64,000 nucleotides of DNA, from assembly GCA_028023455.1 (NCBI GenBank), contig JAQFVV010007266.1, positions 53,870 through 117,869 of the forward strand, given 5' to 3'. Below, piece by piece: positions 10,850 to 22,770 of this stretch. This DNA is from Epiperipatus broadwayi. Its lineage: Eukaryota; Onychophora; Udeonychophora; Euonychophora; Peripatidae. How positions within the stretch are numbered: the stretch's first letter is position 1; every line of letters starts with the position of its first letter. Under the pieces are notes generated by a model. That model ran no database searches, was not told the origin of the DNA, and saw only the letters and a list, made by a program, of their open reading frames with translations. A program made the position numbers and the translations under genes.

Positions 10850-11818
10850 GCAATGTGCAGATTATATTGCATAAGTCTTAAATAACCATAGTTAATTATG
10901 TAATTATTTCTATTAGTCTTGTTGGTTCATAGTTAAATTTATATTTGATTATTGAATATTGGATTTTATGTAAATATACTTATATATGTGCAGTTGTTTG
11001 TAAAATGTTTAATAGTTTACATATGTTTGCATCCATATGGGAGAATATATTCCTAAGAATTTAATGAGTTAGAGATGGATTTCAATTAGGTTTAAAAATA
11101 AAAGATACTTCTTATAGATATATAGAACAAAAAGGTCATCTCTTCATAGTTATTATTATATAATTAGTTATGTTTAGTATTAGGATCTAATAAAGACCAT
11201 TCCTTATGATTATTGTGATAAAGATAGTGTTGATGTCTATCCCATAAAGAGCATATGCATGTGTAAGTATTACAAAACATGTGAGACAAAGAAATACTAT
11301 ATTTATAAATTCATACATGCATAAAATTATATTTAAGTTTACTGAAGTCAGAGTTAAGGTACAGTGGATGTGTTACATTATCTATGAATATATTAATATT
11401 ATGATGTATAAAGATTAAAGGACTTTGTTGAAGAAATAAATAAATTACATATCAATTAATGATTATACTTTGTAAATAAATTACTGTTATATGATTTAAT
11501 GACAATAAATTGTACATCAATTAATAGATACACTTATAAATAAATTATCACAAAATTTGTTATCTTGTTTATGTAAGATCACATGGCCTACCATGTTTAC
11601 CATGATTTATCCCAGCATCACAAATATACTGTGTAATGATTACATTATTATATTGAATAAAACATTGTTTTAAAAATACAAGTGTAGATGTATTACCTGA
11701 TGCTTAAAGCCAGGTGGAACCTATATAATTTGTGTAAATAAATAAATAGAGAAAATATAAAATAAATAAGCTGTGCTAGTCTGTTATTGTATATATATAT
11801 ATATATATATGATCTTTT

Positions 11819-11854
<36 letters not shown>

Positions 11855-13610
11855 TACCTGAATATTAGCACATTAAAATCATTTTCATCTCTCCAATAAA
11901 AAACAAAAATCAGTTTCTCTTATTCTATATATGTATTTTAGCTCAACAATTTGAAAGGGTGCATCAGAGTTATAAAAATCTTAAAGAAATCTTGTTCATT
12001 TTTAGGTGGGGGTTGTATTAACACAAATTCACACATATATGTAATTATTAGATCATTAATCAATAACAGAGTTTACTAATATATAATAGGAGGTTTTAAA
12101 AATTATTTACACTATTTTTTCAAATAAACTTTTGTACATAATTTCAAAAATGTTTTTTATTGGCTTTATATATATTAAAGCAAATATTTTCAAAAATGAT
12201 AAATGTAAATATGTATTTCAGATTCATCAGAATATATGTGGGATTATTGCTAATATCATTATTTTCTCATTTACAGGCATTTCTAAGTATCCCTAAATAA
12301 ACTATATTGCTTAGAATATGGCTACTAGGATTTAATCTGAAATATATTGCTAACTTATGGTCCAATTTGAAATATGTACATATAAAATAATTCAGCACTC
12401 TAATACACTCAATTATAAAACTCCACATTCTGGACAAACAGAGAATAGTGATACAGTCTCTGGTACATTGATACTTTCTCTGTTCTATGCCATTATGCTC
12501 ATATAATACAAAGATACACAAGATATTTATACTGTCATAACGTAAAAAGCAATTTTAGTTATCTAAACATTGTATTAATTTATAAATTAAAATTTGTTAT
12601 TTATATCTGGTTGTAAAAATAATTTAGTTTACTTCTCCAATAATCATAATAGTATTCAGAAGCACTTTAAAATGTTGGTTGAAGAACCTGTTAATAGCAA
12701 ACAATCAAAATGAGTTAATCCAGGCTAAGCGCTTTCAATGGCACCTCTAAACTTTAGCATTGGATTAACCAGCGTTTTAAAGCGCTTGTATATAGTATTA
12801 TATGTGATTCTAATTTTATTACCAATTTAATTTTAAGATATATATAATAATATCACATAAAATAAAAAGATCTTATGAAAGAGAAATTACCATTCTCCTT
12901 TTTTTCTTATATTTACAATATGGAGTTTGAATCTAAGCCAGGTAAAATTTCAATTTTTTTTGATGCTTCAAGAAGTCGGAAAACTTTTTTTGAGATAGTT
13001 GACTCATAGATTTTCCAAATAACCATCCAATTATTAGTTGATGTATGAGTAATCTAACTAAAGGATAAAAGAAAAAAATTAAACCTCATTCTAGATAAGT
13101 TTTTTACATTATTTTATACAATAGTGAGTTTTTTAAATTATGTTTCATTTACATATAAAGTTATTAGCACATAAAAAAAATTCATTTTCTAATTTGTGTT
13201 TTTTGTTATACAATTTGTTTATTTTAATTCTTACATGTAATTATTTTTAGCACGGCTATGTGACTTTTTTTAATATGAAGTAAATAGCGTTTTTGTTATA
13301 CTTTATAATAATAGCATTTATTGTCAAAAACATATGACATTAAATATATTTCAAAATTACGCATTTGTTTTAAATTGATATTCTTCAGCTTTAGAAAACA
13401 TTTATCTATTTTAGAAAAAACAAAACTAACTATAGTAAGTAGACATTGTGTTCTTATTTTTTTTTATTTACCGTTTTGTCCGATTTTATTAGAATTGTCT
13501 AATGGTGTAGAAATATATAAGAAATAAATATGAATAACTAAAAGTATAAAATATAGTTAGACTAAATAATTAAAACCCAATTCTTAAATAAATAAACAAT
13601 ATACACGAAT
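10850..13610. other. AT-rich stretch with an interrupted (AT)n pair, no genes seen
   Basis: Two (AT)n runs, 11790-11811 and 11823-11852, are separated by 12 bp containing GATCTTTTGG. Around 12712-12790 TTAATCCA/TGGATTAA and AGCGCTTT/AAAGCGCT form a small cluster of inverted words. Nothing coding is recognised. Confidence 0.55.
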
Positions 13611-13619
13611 TATCTTTTA

Positions 13620-13730
13620 ATATATAGCATATATGAGCACAGACTTTCACCCGACCCACCACTCTCCATTCCATCTCATAACACTGATATACTTGAACAC
13701 ATATCATGTTAACAGATTCACATTCTAATA
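13620..13730 (-). repeat. Possible solo fragment of the 480-bp tandem family
   Basis: Read on the minus strand, this resembles the inverted unit at 17640-17760: a GTTCAAGTA-type word, then a block containing GAGATGGAATGG and GAAAGTCTG. Similarity is patchy and was judged by eye. Confidence 0.35.
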
Positions 13731-14797
13731 GTAGGTGACTCAGATAGATTCTTACTGATTAATAATGGCTCTAAATGTTGACTTGTTACTCAAAATCTTA
13801 GGCATGGCACATTTTAGGCAATAATCTTTTAGAATAAAAAGGCTTTACGTGGCTGTAACTTTAAAATGGGGATACATTATAAAGTTAGCCAGCCATATGT
13901 TTATTTTCCATAACATGTCTCACATGAAAAATGAGTAGCAACATTTAAGAATTAACTTTCTGAACCTTACAATTGCTATTGAAATTGTGTTTTTTATTGA
14001 CTAACATTATAGTATAATCATGTATATATAACTTATTAAGTTTATAGGCACCGACAATTTAAATCTCAATCTTATGTCTGGTATATTAAATATTTTTCTA
14101 ATCCTCTTCCTTTTTCTGAGTGTATTTCCTCTCTCTCAAAAAAAGTTAATTTTAAATTAAACTAATCTCTTTTCATAACCTTTTACCATATGATGAAATA
14201 TGCCTTTATCCACCCACTTCTAATTACAAAGTTTTTTTAATTCTTTGTTTGGTTACTCTCTGTTTATCAAAGAATTATTTTAATATGGCAAATAAATTTT
14301 TATTTAAAATGTTTTTTTTTTATATAAAAAAATTTTTTTATAATAAAATATTAATTAAAAAGATTAACATTCACATTTGGAATGCAGATTAATTGTTTTC
14401 CAATATAAATTATATGTATCACTTTTTATTTCTGAAATTCATGGATGACCAACAAAGTACAGATAAATTCTTCCTTATCTAATTAATTTAATTCCCATTT
14501 ATTATATATACACACCTAAATTGGCTTTTGTTTGTGATAGAAGAAGAAAGAGAAGAAAAAGGAAAAAATATTATGCTGGCCAAATTTTAATGTTTATAAT
14601 ATATTTCTAAACTAAATATTGACTCCATTTATACATGTACTTGTTTGTAAATTATCAAATACTAAGATTATAATTGTACACTTTTGTCTTGTGGTCAAAA
14701 TATTAAAATATTATTTGTCATAAGAGTTGTTGTCTTTAACCTCAAAGTTTAACAATTTATAATGCAGAATGACTTTTCAGAGTTTAATTCACCTTAT

Positions 14798-14798
<1 letters not shown>

Positions 14799-14886
<88 letters not shown>

Positions 14887-15151
14887 GGATGGATGGATGG
14901 ATGGATGGATGGATGGATGGATGGATGGATGGATGGATGGATGGATGGATGGATGGATGGATGGATGGATGGATGGATGGATGGATGGATGGATGGATGG
15001 ATGGATAGGTGGGTGGGTGGGTGGGTGGGTGGGTGGGTGGATGGGGGTGGTGGGTGGGTGGGTGGGTGGGTAGGTGGGTGGATGGGTGGGTAGGTGGGCG
15101 GGCGGACGGGCAGGCAGGCAGGCAGGCAGGCAGACAGATAGGCAGACGGAC

Positions 15152-15243
<92 letters not shown>
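14799..15243. repeat. Compound tetranucleotide microsatellite GATA-GATG-GGTG-GGCA-GACA-GATA
   Basis: About 445 bp in ordered blocks: GATA units to about 14885, GATG (GGAT) units to about 15006, GGTG-rich imperfect units to about 15100, GGCA/GACA units to about 15150, then GATA again to 15243. Each block differs from the next by one base of the unit. The frames of repeated Met-Asp-Gly-Trp are translations of this repeat and not genes. Confidence 0.95.
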
Positions 15244-15244
<1 letters not shown>

Positions 15245-15334
15245 TTGCCTAATGCTATACTAAAAATTAAAAATTAAATAGAAATTCATATAACACTACA
15301 ATACTAACATATAAGTGTTAATTTTGTCTCAACA

Positions 15335-15531
15335 CATTACAATACTAGCCAAAACAACAAAATTAACTAAAATTCTTTTTCAACCAAGATTACATCTATT
15401 AACAAATAGACCTTCATAAGCGAAATTTAAATAGTTAAATTTCACTTGAAAATGTCTATTTGTTAATAGATGAAACCATGGTTGTGGAAAATTTTTAATA
15501 AATTTTGTTGTTTTGGCTAGTATTTGTAGTG
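15335..15531. mobile_element. Fold-back MITE of about 200 bp
   Basis: Left end ACAATACTAGCCAAAACAAC (about 15341-15360) pairs with the right end (about 15506-15530). Pairing continues inward imperfectly through the TCTATTAACAAATAGA and TCTATTTGTTAATAGA words. Non-coding. A partial second copy of the outer end (ACACTACAATACTAAC) lies just left, near 15293. It abuts the PLE-C palindrome on its right. Confidence 0.65.
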
Positions 15532-15999
15532 TTATATGATTTTTCATTTTCTATATATGTTGAAATAGAATTATCTTTTCAAATGTACTTTAGTAATAAA
15601 CAAATTATGGCAAAATCCATTGATATTTTAGAATTAAATTTAAAAATAGAACAACCAAGTAGAAAACATGTGGTAAAGTTTTATATTATTTCATTTAACT
15701 TCTGCAAATACATATATAATTTTTACTAAATTGAATTATGTACATCTAATCCATTTAATAGACAACTATTTCCATCGAATTGACTTTCATTCAAAATTGA
15801 ACCTTGAAAAGATGATACATTATCTCTTTATGTCATGATTTATATATCCTCTTTCTACTACTTCATCTATTGACCAACCTTAACCCTAAAATTTTTTTTA
15901 GAACTTCCAATTTTTATTCAGTGATCATTTTCTGTCCAATTTTATTGATTTGCACTAAATTCATACATTTCTCTTTATTTTTCTGAATGTACATTGTCT

Positions 16000-16450
16000 T
16001 ATACTTTTCTTTTTTTATAATTTTTACAATATATTATCACATGAATACTTTCCTCACATCCCAAAAATGTCCTGTTTTTAAAAAAAATGGCAAAATGGTC
16101 CTGATTTAATGTCTATCCTTTTTATTGCTCTATCATGTTCTTTCCCCTTTTCTATCTTATTTTTTGTTGACTGACTTATATATACCATCAAACATCCCTT
16201 ACAAGTAATTTTATACACTATTCCTATCCTACTTCTATCATTCCTCATTTTTTACATTATTCGAAAACTTTTTAAACATTTTACTATATTTCATCTAATA
16301 CCTATATTCTTATTCATTTTTCTCTCCCTGCCAATGAGTACTTTATATACCTCTTTCAAATAAAGAAATAAAAATCTATTTCTTATTTTTGTTTTCATTT
16401 TTATTACTAACTTTCTTATATTTACCTTTATCTCTCATTAATATACTTTT
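16000..16450 (-). pseudogene. Decayed GIY-YIG endonuclease, left copy of PLE-C
   Basis: On the minus strand, about 16224 down to 16178 reads GIVYKITCKGCLMVYI, which has the GIY-like strand, a CxxC pair and the start of a YIG-like motif in the order seen in the other PLE copies of this window. The Gly of YIG reads Ser. Upstream and downstream are interrupted by several stops and shifts. The link to the PLE family rests on this short core plus the shared palindromic layout and tail. Confidence 0.55.
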
Positions 16451-16689
16451 TATAACTCTAAGATAGAAAAGAATAAAGAAGGAGCAAAATATTTATACTT
16501 TGTTGTGAAAAAAGTTGAAAATGAAAGAATTAAAATAAAATAATATTGTATGCAGGGTAAAAACATTAGGGGCATGATACATTCAAGATTTATGTGTCAA
16601 AAATAGGAGTAGTGAAAGGAATAAAAGAGAAAAATGATAGGCTTATGTTGAATAAAAAGGAAGCAAAAAAGTAAAAGTTGAGATTCAGA

Positions 16690-17110
16690 AGTAATATATT
16701 AAAGATGAATATATATTAAAGTTGGGAATGGATATAAGAAAGTTAGTAATAGAAACAAAAGCAAAAATAAAAAATGGATTCCTATTTCATATTCAAAAGA
16801 GGTATATAAATTTCTGAATGGAAGAGATAAAAAAATGAATAAGAATATAGATTTTAGATGGAAAAAATAGTAAAATGTTAAAAAAGTTATTGAGGAATTC
16901 AAAATGAAATGCTAGAAGTAGTCAGATAGGAATAGTATAAAAAAATTAAATGTAAGAGATGTATGATTGTGTATATAGGTCAGCCATAATAAAGGAAGAT
17001 AGAAAGGGGGAAGTAGCATGACAGGGCAATAAAAAGGAGAGATATTAAATCAGTTCCATTTTGCCATTTGTTAGAAATGGCATTTTATGAAATGTGAGGA
17101 GGGTATTGTG
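16690..17110 (+). pseudogene. Decayed GIY-YIG endonuclease, right copy of PLE-C
   Basis: Counterpart of the left copy. The core near 16930-16985 can be read across frames as GIV, then a Cys-containing stretch, then VYIGQP. It keeps the YIG glycine lost in the left copy but has a frameshift and stops before it. No open frame of useful length remains. Confidence 0.5.
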
Positions 17111-17639
17111 GTGTTAAAATATTGTAAAAATTATAAAGAAAGTGTATGAGATAATGTACATATCAGAAAATAAAGAGGATGTATAAATTTAGGGCAAGGA
17201 CCAATAAAATTGGGAAGAAAATGGCCATTCAATAAAAATTGGAAGTTTTAAAAAAAAAATTAGAAGTTAGTTGATAGGGGGAGTGGTAAAATGAGGATAT
17301 GTATGTCACATGACATAAAAAATTAATGTAAAAACATGACATGGTTCAATTTTGAATGAAAGTCAACTCAATGAAAATAAAAGTATTATTTATGGTTGTC
17401 TGTTAAGTTGATTAAGTTTGCATAATTTAATTCAGTAGAGCTTACACATATTTGCAGAAGTTAAATGAAATATTACAAAACTTTACTATTTGGCTTCTAG
17501 TAGGTTGTCCTATTTTTAATTCTAAATTATAAATTGGTTTACTACTGAAATAAATCTTAAAAAACATAATTTCATTTCAGTATATATACATATAAATATA
17601 TGTATATGTATAATATTTTAACACATAATTTTTACACTA

Positions 17640-17814
17640 AATTTAATGTAATTCATCAGTACTTGAATGTATACTTTCAATCTCCATACAGCTATTCATT
17701 CCATCTTATACAACCAGTATACATGACCAGATAATGTGAAAAAGGATGAATGATCTCCAATATATATATATCATGCTGAACCAGCACTCATAAGTTGGCC
17801 CAATCACCAACCCC

Positions 17815-17879
<65 letters not shown>

Positions 17880-18135
17880 CAGTACTCAGTGTATATTAAG
17901 ATAGAAAATCTTCAAACTTTAATGGACAAGCTTCAATATTCTCCACCCACCAATTCTTCAGCCATGCATATCACTGAAAATCTGAGGGTAAAACACACAA
18001 AGTTCAGGTTAATACCAATATTATTCACATACCCATGATGATCTTAAGTTATTCTGACCCTCACATGTAGGACCTTAATAAGTACATTTAAATAGACAGA
18101 AGAGAGATGGGCTCAATACAGGGTTAAATGTAATA
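17640..18135 (-). repeat. Inverted unit of the 480-bp tandem family
   Basis: Reverse-complement counterpart of the direct units at 18208-19935. Read on the minus strand it contains ATGTGAGGGTCAGA, AATAATATTGG and GCTGAAGAATTGG words in the same order as those units. It is interrupted by a (AT)n tract at 17817-17877 and separated from the direct units by another at 18139-18203. Confidence 0.7.
17817..17877. repeat. (AT)n microsatellite
   Basis: About 30 AT units inside the inverted copy of the 480-bp family. The direct units have only short ATATAT words at the matching place, so this is a local expansion. Confidence 0.95.
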
Positions 18136-18138
18136 TTT

Positions 18139-18151
18139 AAATATATATATA

Positions 18152-18203
<52 letters not shown>
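18139..18203. repeat. (AT)n microsatellite between inverted and direct units
   Basis: AT tract at the point where the 480-bp family changes orientation, with one TTAAT interruption near its left end. Confidence 0.95.
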
Positions 18204-18205
<2 letters not shown>

Positions 18206-18207
18206 CA

Positions 18208-19935
18208 ATATCAAATTTAATGTAATTAGGGAAGAGTGGAAGAGGAATGGGCAGAATATAGCCTGTATATTCAGCCTGCACTTGGCCTATCTCTCTTCTA
18301 TGTATTTATATGAACGTATTAAGATCTATATGTGAGATGTCAAAATGACTTAAGATCAACTTGGGTATAACAATATTGGCATCAACAAGAGCTTTAAGTT
18401 ATTTGTTGTAAGATTTTCAATGATATGGAGGTCTCAAGAATTTGAGAGTGGAGAAATTGGAGCCTGTTCATTAAAGTTTGAATATTTGCTATTGCAATAT
18501 AAACTGACCCTAATTTTATTTAAGTGTAAAAGATAGTGATTCTGGACTAACTGATGAGTGTCATTTTAGCATAAAACATTGAAGATCATTTATATTTTTA
18601 CATATATGTGATCATGTCTATTGGTTGTATAAGATTAAGTGGATAGCTGTAGAGAGTTTGAAAGTCTCAGTTCATATCTAATTACATTAAATTTAATATA
18701 GACAATATACATGTATTAAAATATTACATATTCAGCCCATATTCTGCCCATCCCTATTTTGTGTATTTAAATGAACATATTAATGTCCTATATATGAGGT
18801 GTCAGATTGAACCTAGATTAACGTGGATATGACAATAATATTGGCAATAATATTGGCATTAACAAAGGCTTTGAGTTTTTTATCAAACATTTAATGATAT
18901 GGATGGCTGAAGAATTTGGAGTAAAGAACATTGAAGCTTATCCATTAAAATATGAAGATTTTTTATCTTAATATAGACTGAGCACTGATTGCATATATGT
19001 GTGGGAAATGTTGATCTAGAACAACTAATCACTGTTGGTTCAGCATGAATTACATATATTGGAGATCATTTCTTTTTGACACATGTGGTCATGTGTATCA
19101 GTTTTAGAAGATGGGGTAGATAGCTAGCTGAAAAGAGCTTGAAAATTTAAATTCAAGTCGTGGTGAATGACATTAAATTTAGTATAGACAATATACATGT
19201 ATTAAAATATTACATTTTCAGCCTTTGTTCTACCCATCCCTCTTCCATGTATGTAAATGGACATATTAAGATTTTACATGTGAGGAGTCAGAGTGATTTA
19301 AGGTTAACATGGGTATGACAATAATATTGGCATCAACAAGGGCTTTGAGTGTTTCATTCTCAAATTTTTTAATGATACAGATGTGAAGAATTTGGAGGTG
19401 AAAATGATTGAAGTTTGGCCATTAAAGTTTGAAGATTTGCTATCTTAATATATACAGAGCATTGATTGTATATATGTGTGGGAGATGGTGATCTAGACCA
19501 ACTGATGATTTCTGGTTCAGCATGAATTATGTATATGGAGATCATTTATTTTTTTACACATGTGGTCATGTGTATCACTTTTATAAGATGAGATGGATAG
19601 CTATATGTAGCTTGAAAGTCTGAGTTCAAGTCCTGTTGAATGACATTAAATTTAGTAGAGACAATATCCATATATTAAAATATTACATATTCAGTCTCTA
19701 TTCTACCCATATCTCTTCCATGTATTTAAATGAACATATTAACATCCTATATGTGAGAGGTCAGAGTGACATAAGTCAACATGGGTATAATAATAATAAT
19801 TTTGGCATCAACAAGAGCTTTGATCATTTCATCTTCAAAATGTTCAATGATATGGATGGCTGAAGAGTTGTATAAGGTGGAGTGGATAACTGTAGGGAGC
19901 ATAAAAGTCTGAGTACAAGTCCTGTATATATATAT
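18208..19935 (+). repeat. Tandem array of a roughly 480-bp unit, three and a half copies
   Basis: The landmark ATTAAAATATTACAT recurs near 18714, 19200 and 19674, giving spacings of about 486 and 474 bp. Each unit has the words TCTCTTCCATGTAT, GTGAGAGGTCAGAGTGA, ATATTGGCATCAACA and GCTGAAGAATTTGG in the same order. The last copy (from about 19690) is internally deleted and ends near 19935. Units differ by many substitutions, so the array is old. One unit contains GTTCAAGTC (19624-19632), which fits the Pol III B-box consensus GWTCRANNC, so a tRNA-derived SINE ancestor is possible. I could not define an A box. No coding capacity. Confidence 0.8.
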
Positions 19936-19989
19936 AATGAGATAGATGAAATTTGCGAAGGTGGAGTGATGGCAATTCATCATCATCAC

Positions 19990-20970
19990 CAGTTCAAAAT
20001 AAGTAGTTCAAATAATGAAATTTAATAAAAAGTGTAAAATACATAAAACAGGATTGATTTAACATATAACTATATTATATTAAAGTAAGATATTTAAAAA
20101 GAAGAAAGTTTTAAATCTTTTGATTTTAGATTATCCCCCAGCCCTTTCAATGCTAAAACTTTATTCTCTTTTAATAGAAAATATAATACAATCTTTTTTT
20201 TTTAATTTTTACAAAACTCCTATTTTAAACAAATGAAAACTACTCTAAAACATATTATACTTTATTTCTATTTTCGTTTTTATTAATAATGTAATCATTT
20301 ATTTTTAAATTGTAATTAGGTAATGCTAGTATATATGTTTGTTTTGTAACATATATCTCTTGCATTTTTTAGGGAAGAAATGCTAATCAATTTATGGGTA
20401 AAATTATGATTTTCTTTTTAATATTATTATTATTACTTTGTTTCTTTTTCTTTATTAAATGTTAAGTAAATTTTGTTATTAAAATAATAAAAAAAAATTA
20501 TTTGTTTACTATTCTGGTTCTTTATCTCATTCTACAATTTGGCTTGGCATATCGAGGGGCAAATCTATTCTCTAATCTGTGCTACTGTTAAAATGTTAAC
20601 AAATATGATATTAGGATTGTAAAGCTAATGTTTGTTTTGTTTATGCTCATTAGTAGCTCTTCTGTAATGGAAAATTGTGCAGTGAGGCCCTGGTTATTTC
20701 CATGAATCTCTAAAATAAGCTACCAGTGTTAAGCAATATTAGGTCTGACTACCAAAAAAGTTGGTATTGGAAAATTATAATTAGAAAATATAACTTGTGT
20801 TTGTAGTAAATGTATAGGAGGAATAGTAGAAGGAATAGACAATTACTTGATGATTATTATCAATCCTAAATGTGGTCATTTGGAAATTATTAATAAAAGT
20901 GAGAGTTCATAATTAACTTTGATACACTTTTATTGATACATATGGCATATTACTAAAGAGATTCTGTTAC
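19990..20970. other. Unassigned AT-rich stretch
   Basis: No reading frames, terminal repeats or tandem units recognised. A slightly GC-richer patch lies around 20530-20770. Confidence 0.5.
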
Positions 20971-20972
20971 TA

Positions 20973-22045
20973 TATATATATATATATAATTAAAACAAGT
21001 TATAAATTTCGTAACTTGCCTTTAAGCTTGCATTTTATGATCACTAGATGGAGCTTTACTAATAGCTCAATTCAAAATCTCTATCATGTATTCCCACCTC
21101 CAGACCAGCTGGTTTTGAGCTTATTGGCTCACGTCAATGAAGGGCTTGGAGACTAGAAACTAGATCTAAATACCAACTCTAAAGTCAGCACTTATCAAAC
21201 ACGTTTGTGTCAGTTTGATAGCATGAATTTATCAGACACATAATGTCTTCAAACCCAGCTTAACAAGCTAGATAGTTATATGGATCTGAATTCAGTTGTT
21301 TTACAATATAGTAAAATGCTCTGCAATTTATAGCATTGCAAGAACCTTCTAAAGTACACTTATAAGACATTACATGTCTGATAAATTCATGCTTTCAAAC
21401 TGATAGAAATGGGCTTGATAAGTGCTGACTTTAGAGTTGGTATTTAGATCTAGTTTTTAGTCTCCCAGCCCTTCACTGATGTAAGCCAATAAGCTCAAAA
21501 GCAGCTGGTCTGGAGGTGGGAATACACAATACAGATTTTGAATTCTATCTCTTTCGGTGCTTATGTAAACAAAGCTTGTTTGGAGCTATTGGTAAAACTC
21601 CATCTAGTGATCATAAAATGCAAGCTTAAAAGCAAGTTACAAAATTTATAAGTGTTTTAATTATTACAACTGTATCTTTGAAGGTTCTTGCAATGCTATA
21701 TATTGCAGAGGCTTTTACTATATGGTGAAACTGAACCGAATTCTGACCCATATAGCTATCTAGTTTGTTAAACTGGGTTTGAAGACATTATGTGTCTGAT
21801 AAATTCATGCTTTCAAACTGATAGAAACATGTTTGATAAGTGCTAACTTTAGAGTTGCTATTTAGATCTAGTTTCTAGTCTCTCAGCTCTTCACTGATTT
21901 GAATGAATAAGCTTGAAACCAGTTGATCTGGAGGTGGGAATACACAATAGAGATTTTGAATTCTATCTCTTTTGGCACTTTTGTAAACAAAGCTTGTTTG
22001 GAGCTATCAGTAAAGCTCCATCTAGTGATCATATATATATATATT
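20973..22045. repeat. Diverged array of the 408-418 bp family, forward then inverted
   Basis: A forward unit (about 20990-21370) is followed by inverted units (about 21371-22031). The inverted landmark GTCTGATAAATTCATGC occurs at about 21376 and 21794, a period of 418 bp. The array is homologous but clearly diverged from the 408-bp array at 33178-35530: shared words include ACTAGATCTAAA, TAATGTCTTCAAAC, CTCTGCAAT and GCATTGCAAGAA. Both outer edges run into (AT)n (20973-20989 and 22030-22042). No coding capacity. Confidence 0.82.
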
Positions 22046-22164
22046 GATCTGGGTATTTTATTTATATATATATAACCTTTTCTTGACTTGTATTTCTGTG
22101 GGGTATTAACCAATATATATATTTATATATATATAAGCTCTACATTTATATAGTTTGATTACCT

Positions 22165-22165
<1 letters not shown>

Positions 22166-22201
<36 letters not shown>

Positions 22202-22204
22202 ATG
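22166..22204. repeat. (TA)n(TG)n microsatellite
   Basis: TA units switching to TG units, followed by TATGTGTAG. Confidence 0.9.
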
Positions 22205-22209
22205 TGTAG

Positions 22210-22770
22210 TGTAGTTAAAGATAGTAGAATAACCAAATCCTATCCTCAAACAAATAACTCTCTAATGCATTACTTGGAAGAACAGATTATCTTTCCTAGT
22301 CATTCAAAACCCTGGTAATAATGTGTATATTCTTAGAAATAAAACTATTTTTTTATTGTCACTAGTTTTATCTTTTTTAACATTTGAGATCTTTTTTTGT
22401 TAGGTGCCAGCATCAGGGAAGCAGTTTGCTGCATGCACCATCTCAAGGTTATTATTACTTTACTTGGAATAAATTTTCTTTGTACCAACATGGTAAACTC
22501 TTTAAGTTTATTAACATTCAACACTTATCTTACAACAGAGGTTTTTTAATCTAGAGTAAAACACTCACATGGCCATGGATTTTTAATTGTTTCTCAGACC
22601 CAATGCTTATGTCTACCATTTATTGCCTAAGTGGTTAGATATAAACTGGCTGGAATCCTTGGTGTAATATAGGCATACATGGCTGGAATCAGCACTTCAT
22701 TGGAGCAGTAGAATCAGAAGACATGATCGATGGATATATGTGGGGATTAAGCAATGCATATTGGTTTTTC
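22210..22770. other. Unassigned sequence
   Basis: Somewhat less AT-rich than its surroundings. The word TGGCTGGAATC occurs twice (about 22649 and 22681). No gene recognised. Confidence 0.5.

Larger units (their letters stand above)
15551..17590. mobile_element. Old head-to-head pair of Penelope-like elements (PLE-C)
   Basis: The left arm (about 15551-16460) and right arm (about 16675-17590) are reverse complements at roughly 75-80 per cent identity by eye, with a centre of about 215 bp. Matching landmarks include GACTTTCATTCAAAATTGA (left, about 15781) and TCAATTTTGAATGAAAGTC (right, about 17345), and the outer tails around 15553 and 17585, both running into TATATA. Each arm carries a decayed GIY-YIG core. 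The arrangement is the same as PLE-B and PLE-D but far more diverged. Both copies are full of stops. Confidence 0.68.

Noticed and set aside
10651-10872. Minus-strand poly-Leu/Val frame resembling a membrane peptide
   Set aside because: Entirely produced by the AAT/AGT/ACT trinucleotide array.
14885-15093. Frames of repeated Met-Asp-Gly-Trp on the plus strand
   Set aside because: They are translations of the GATG tetranucleotide repeat with no independent evidence of coding.
19624-19632. A tRNA gene around the GTTCAAGTC word
   Set aside because: No cloverleaf can be drawn: no acceptor stem, D arm or anticodon arm; only a B-box-like word within a tandem unit.
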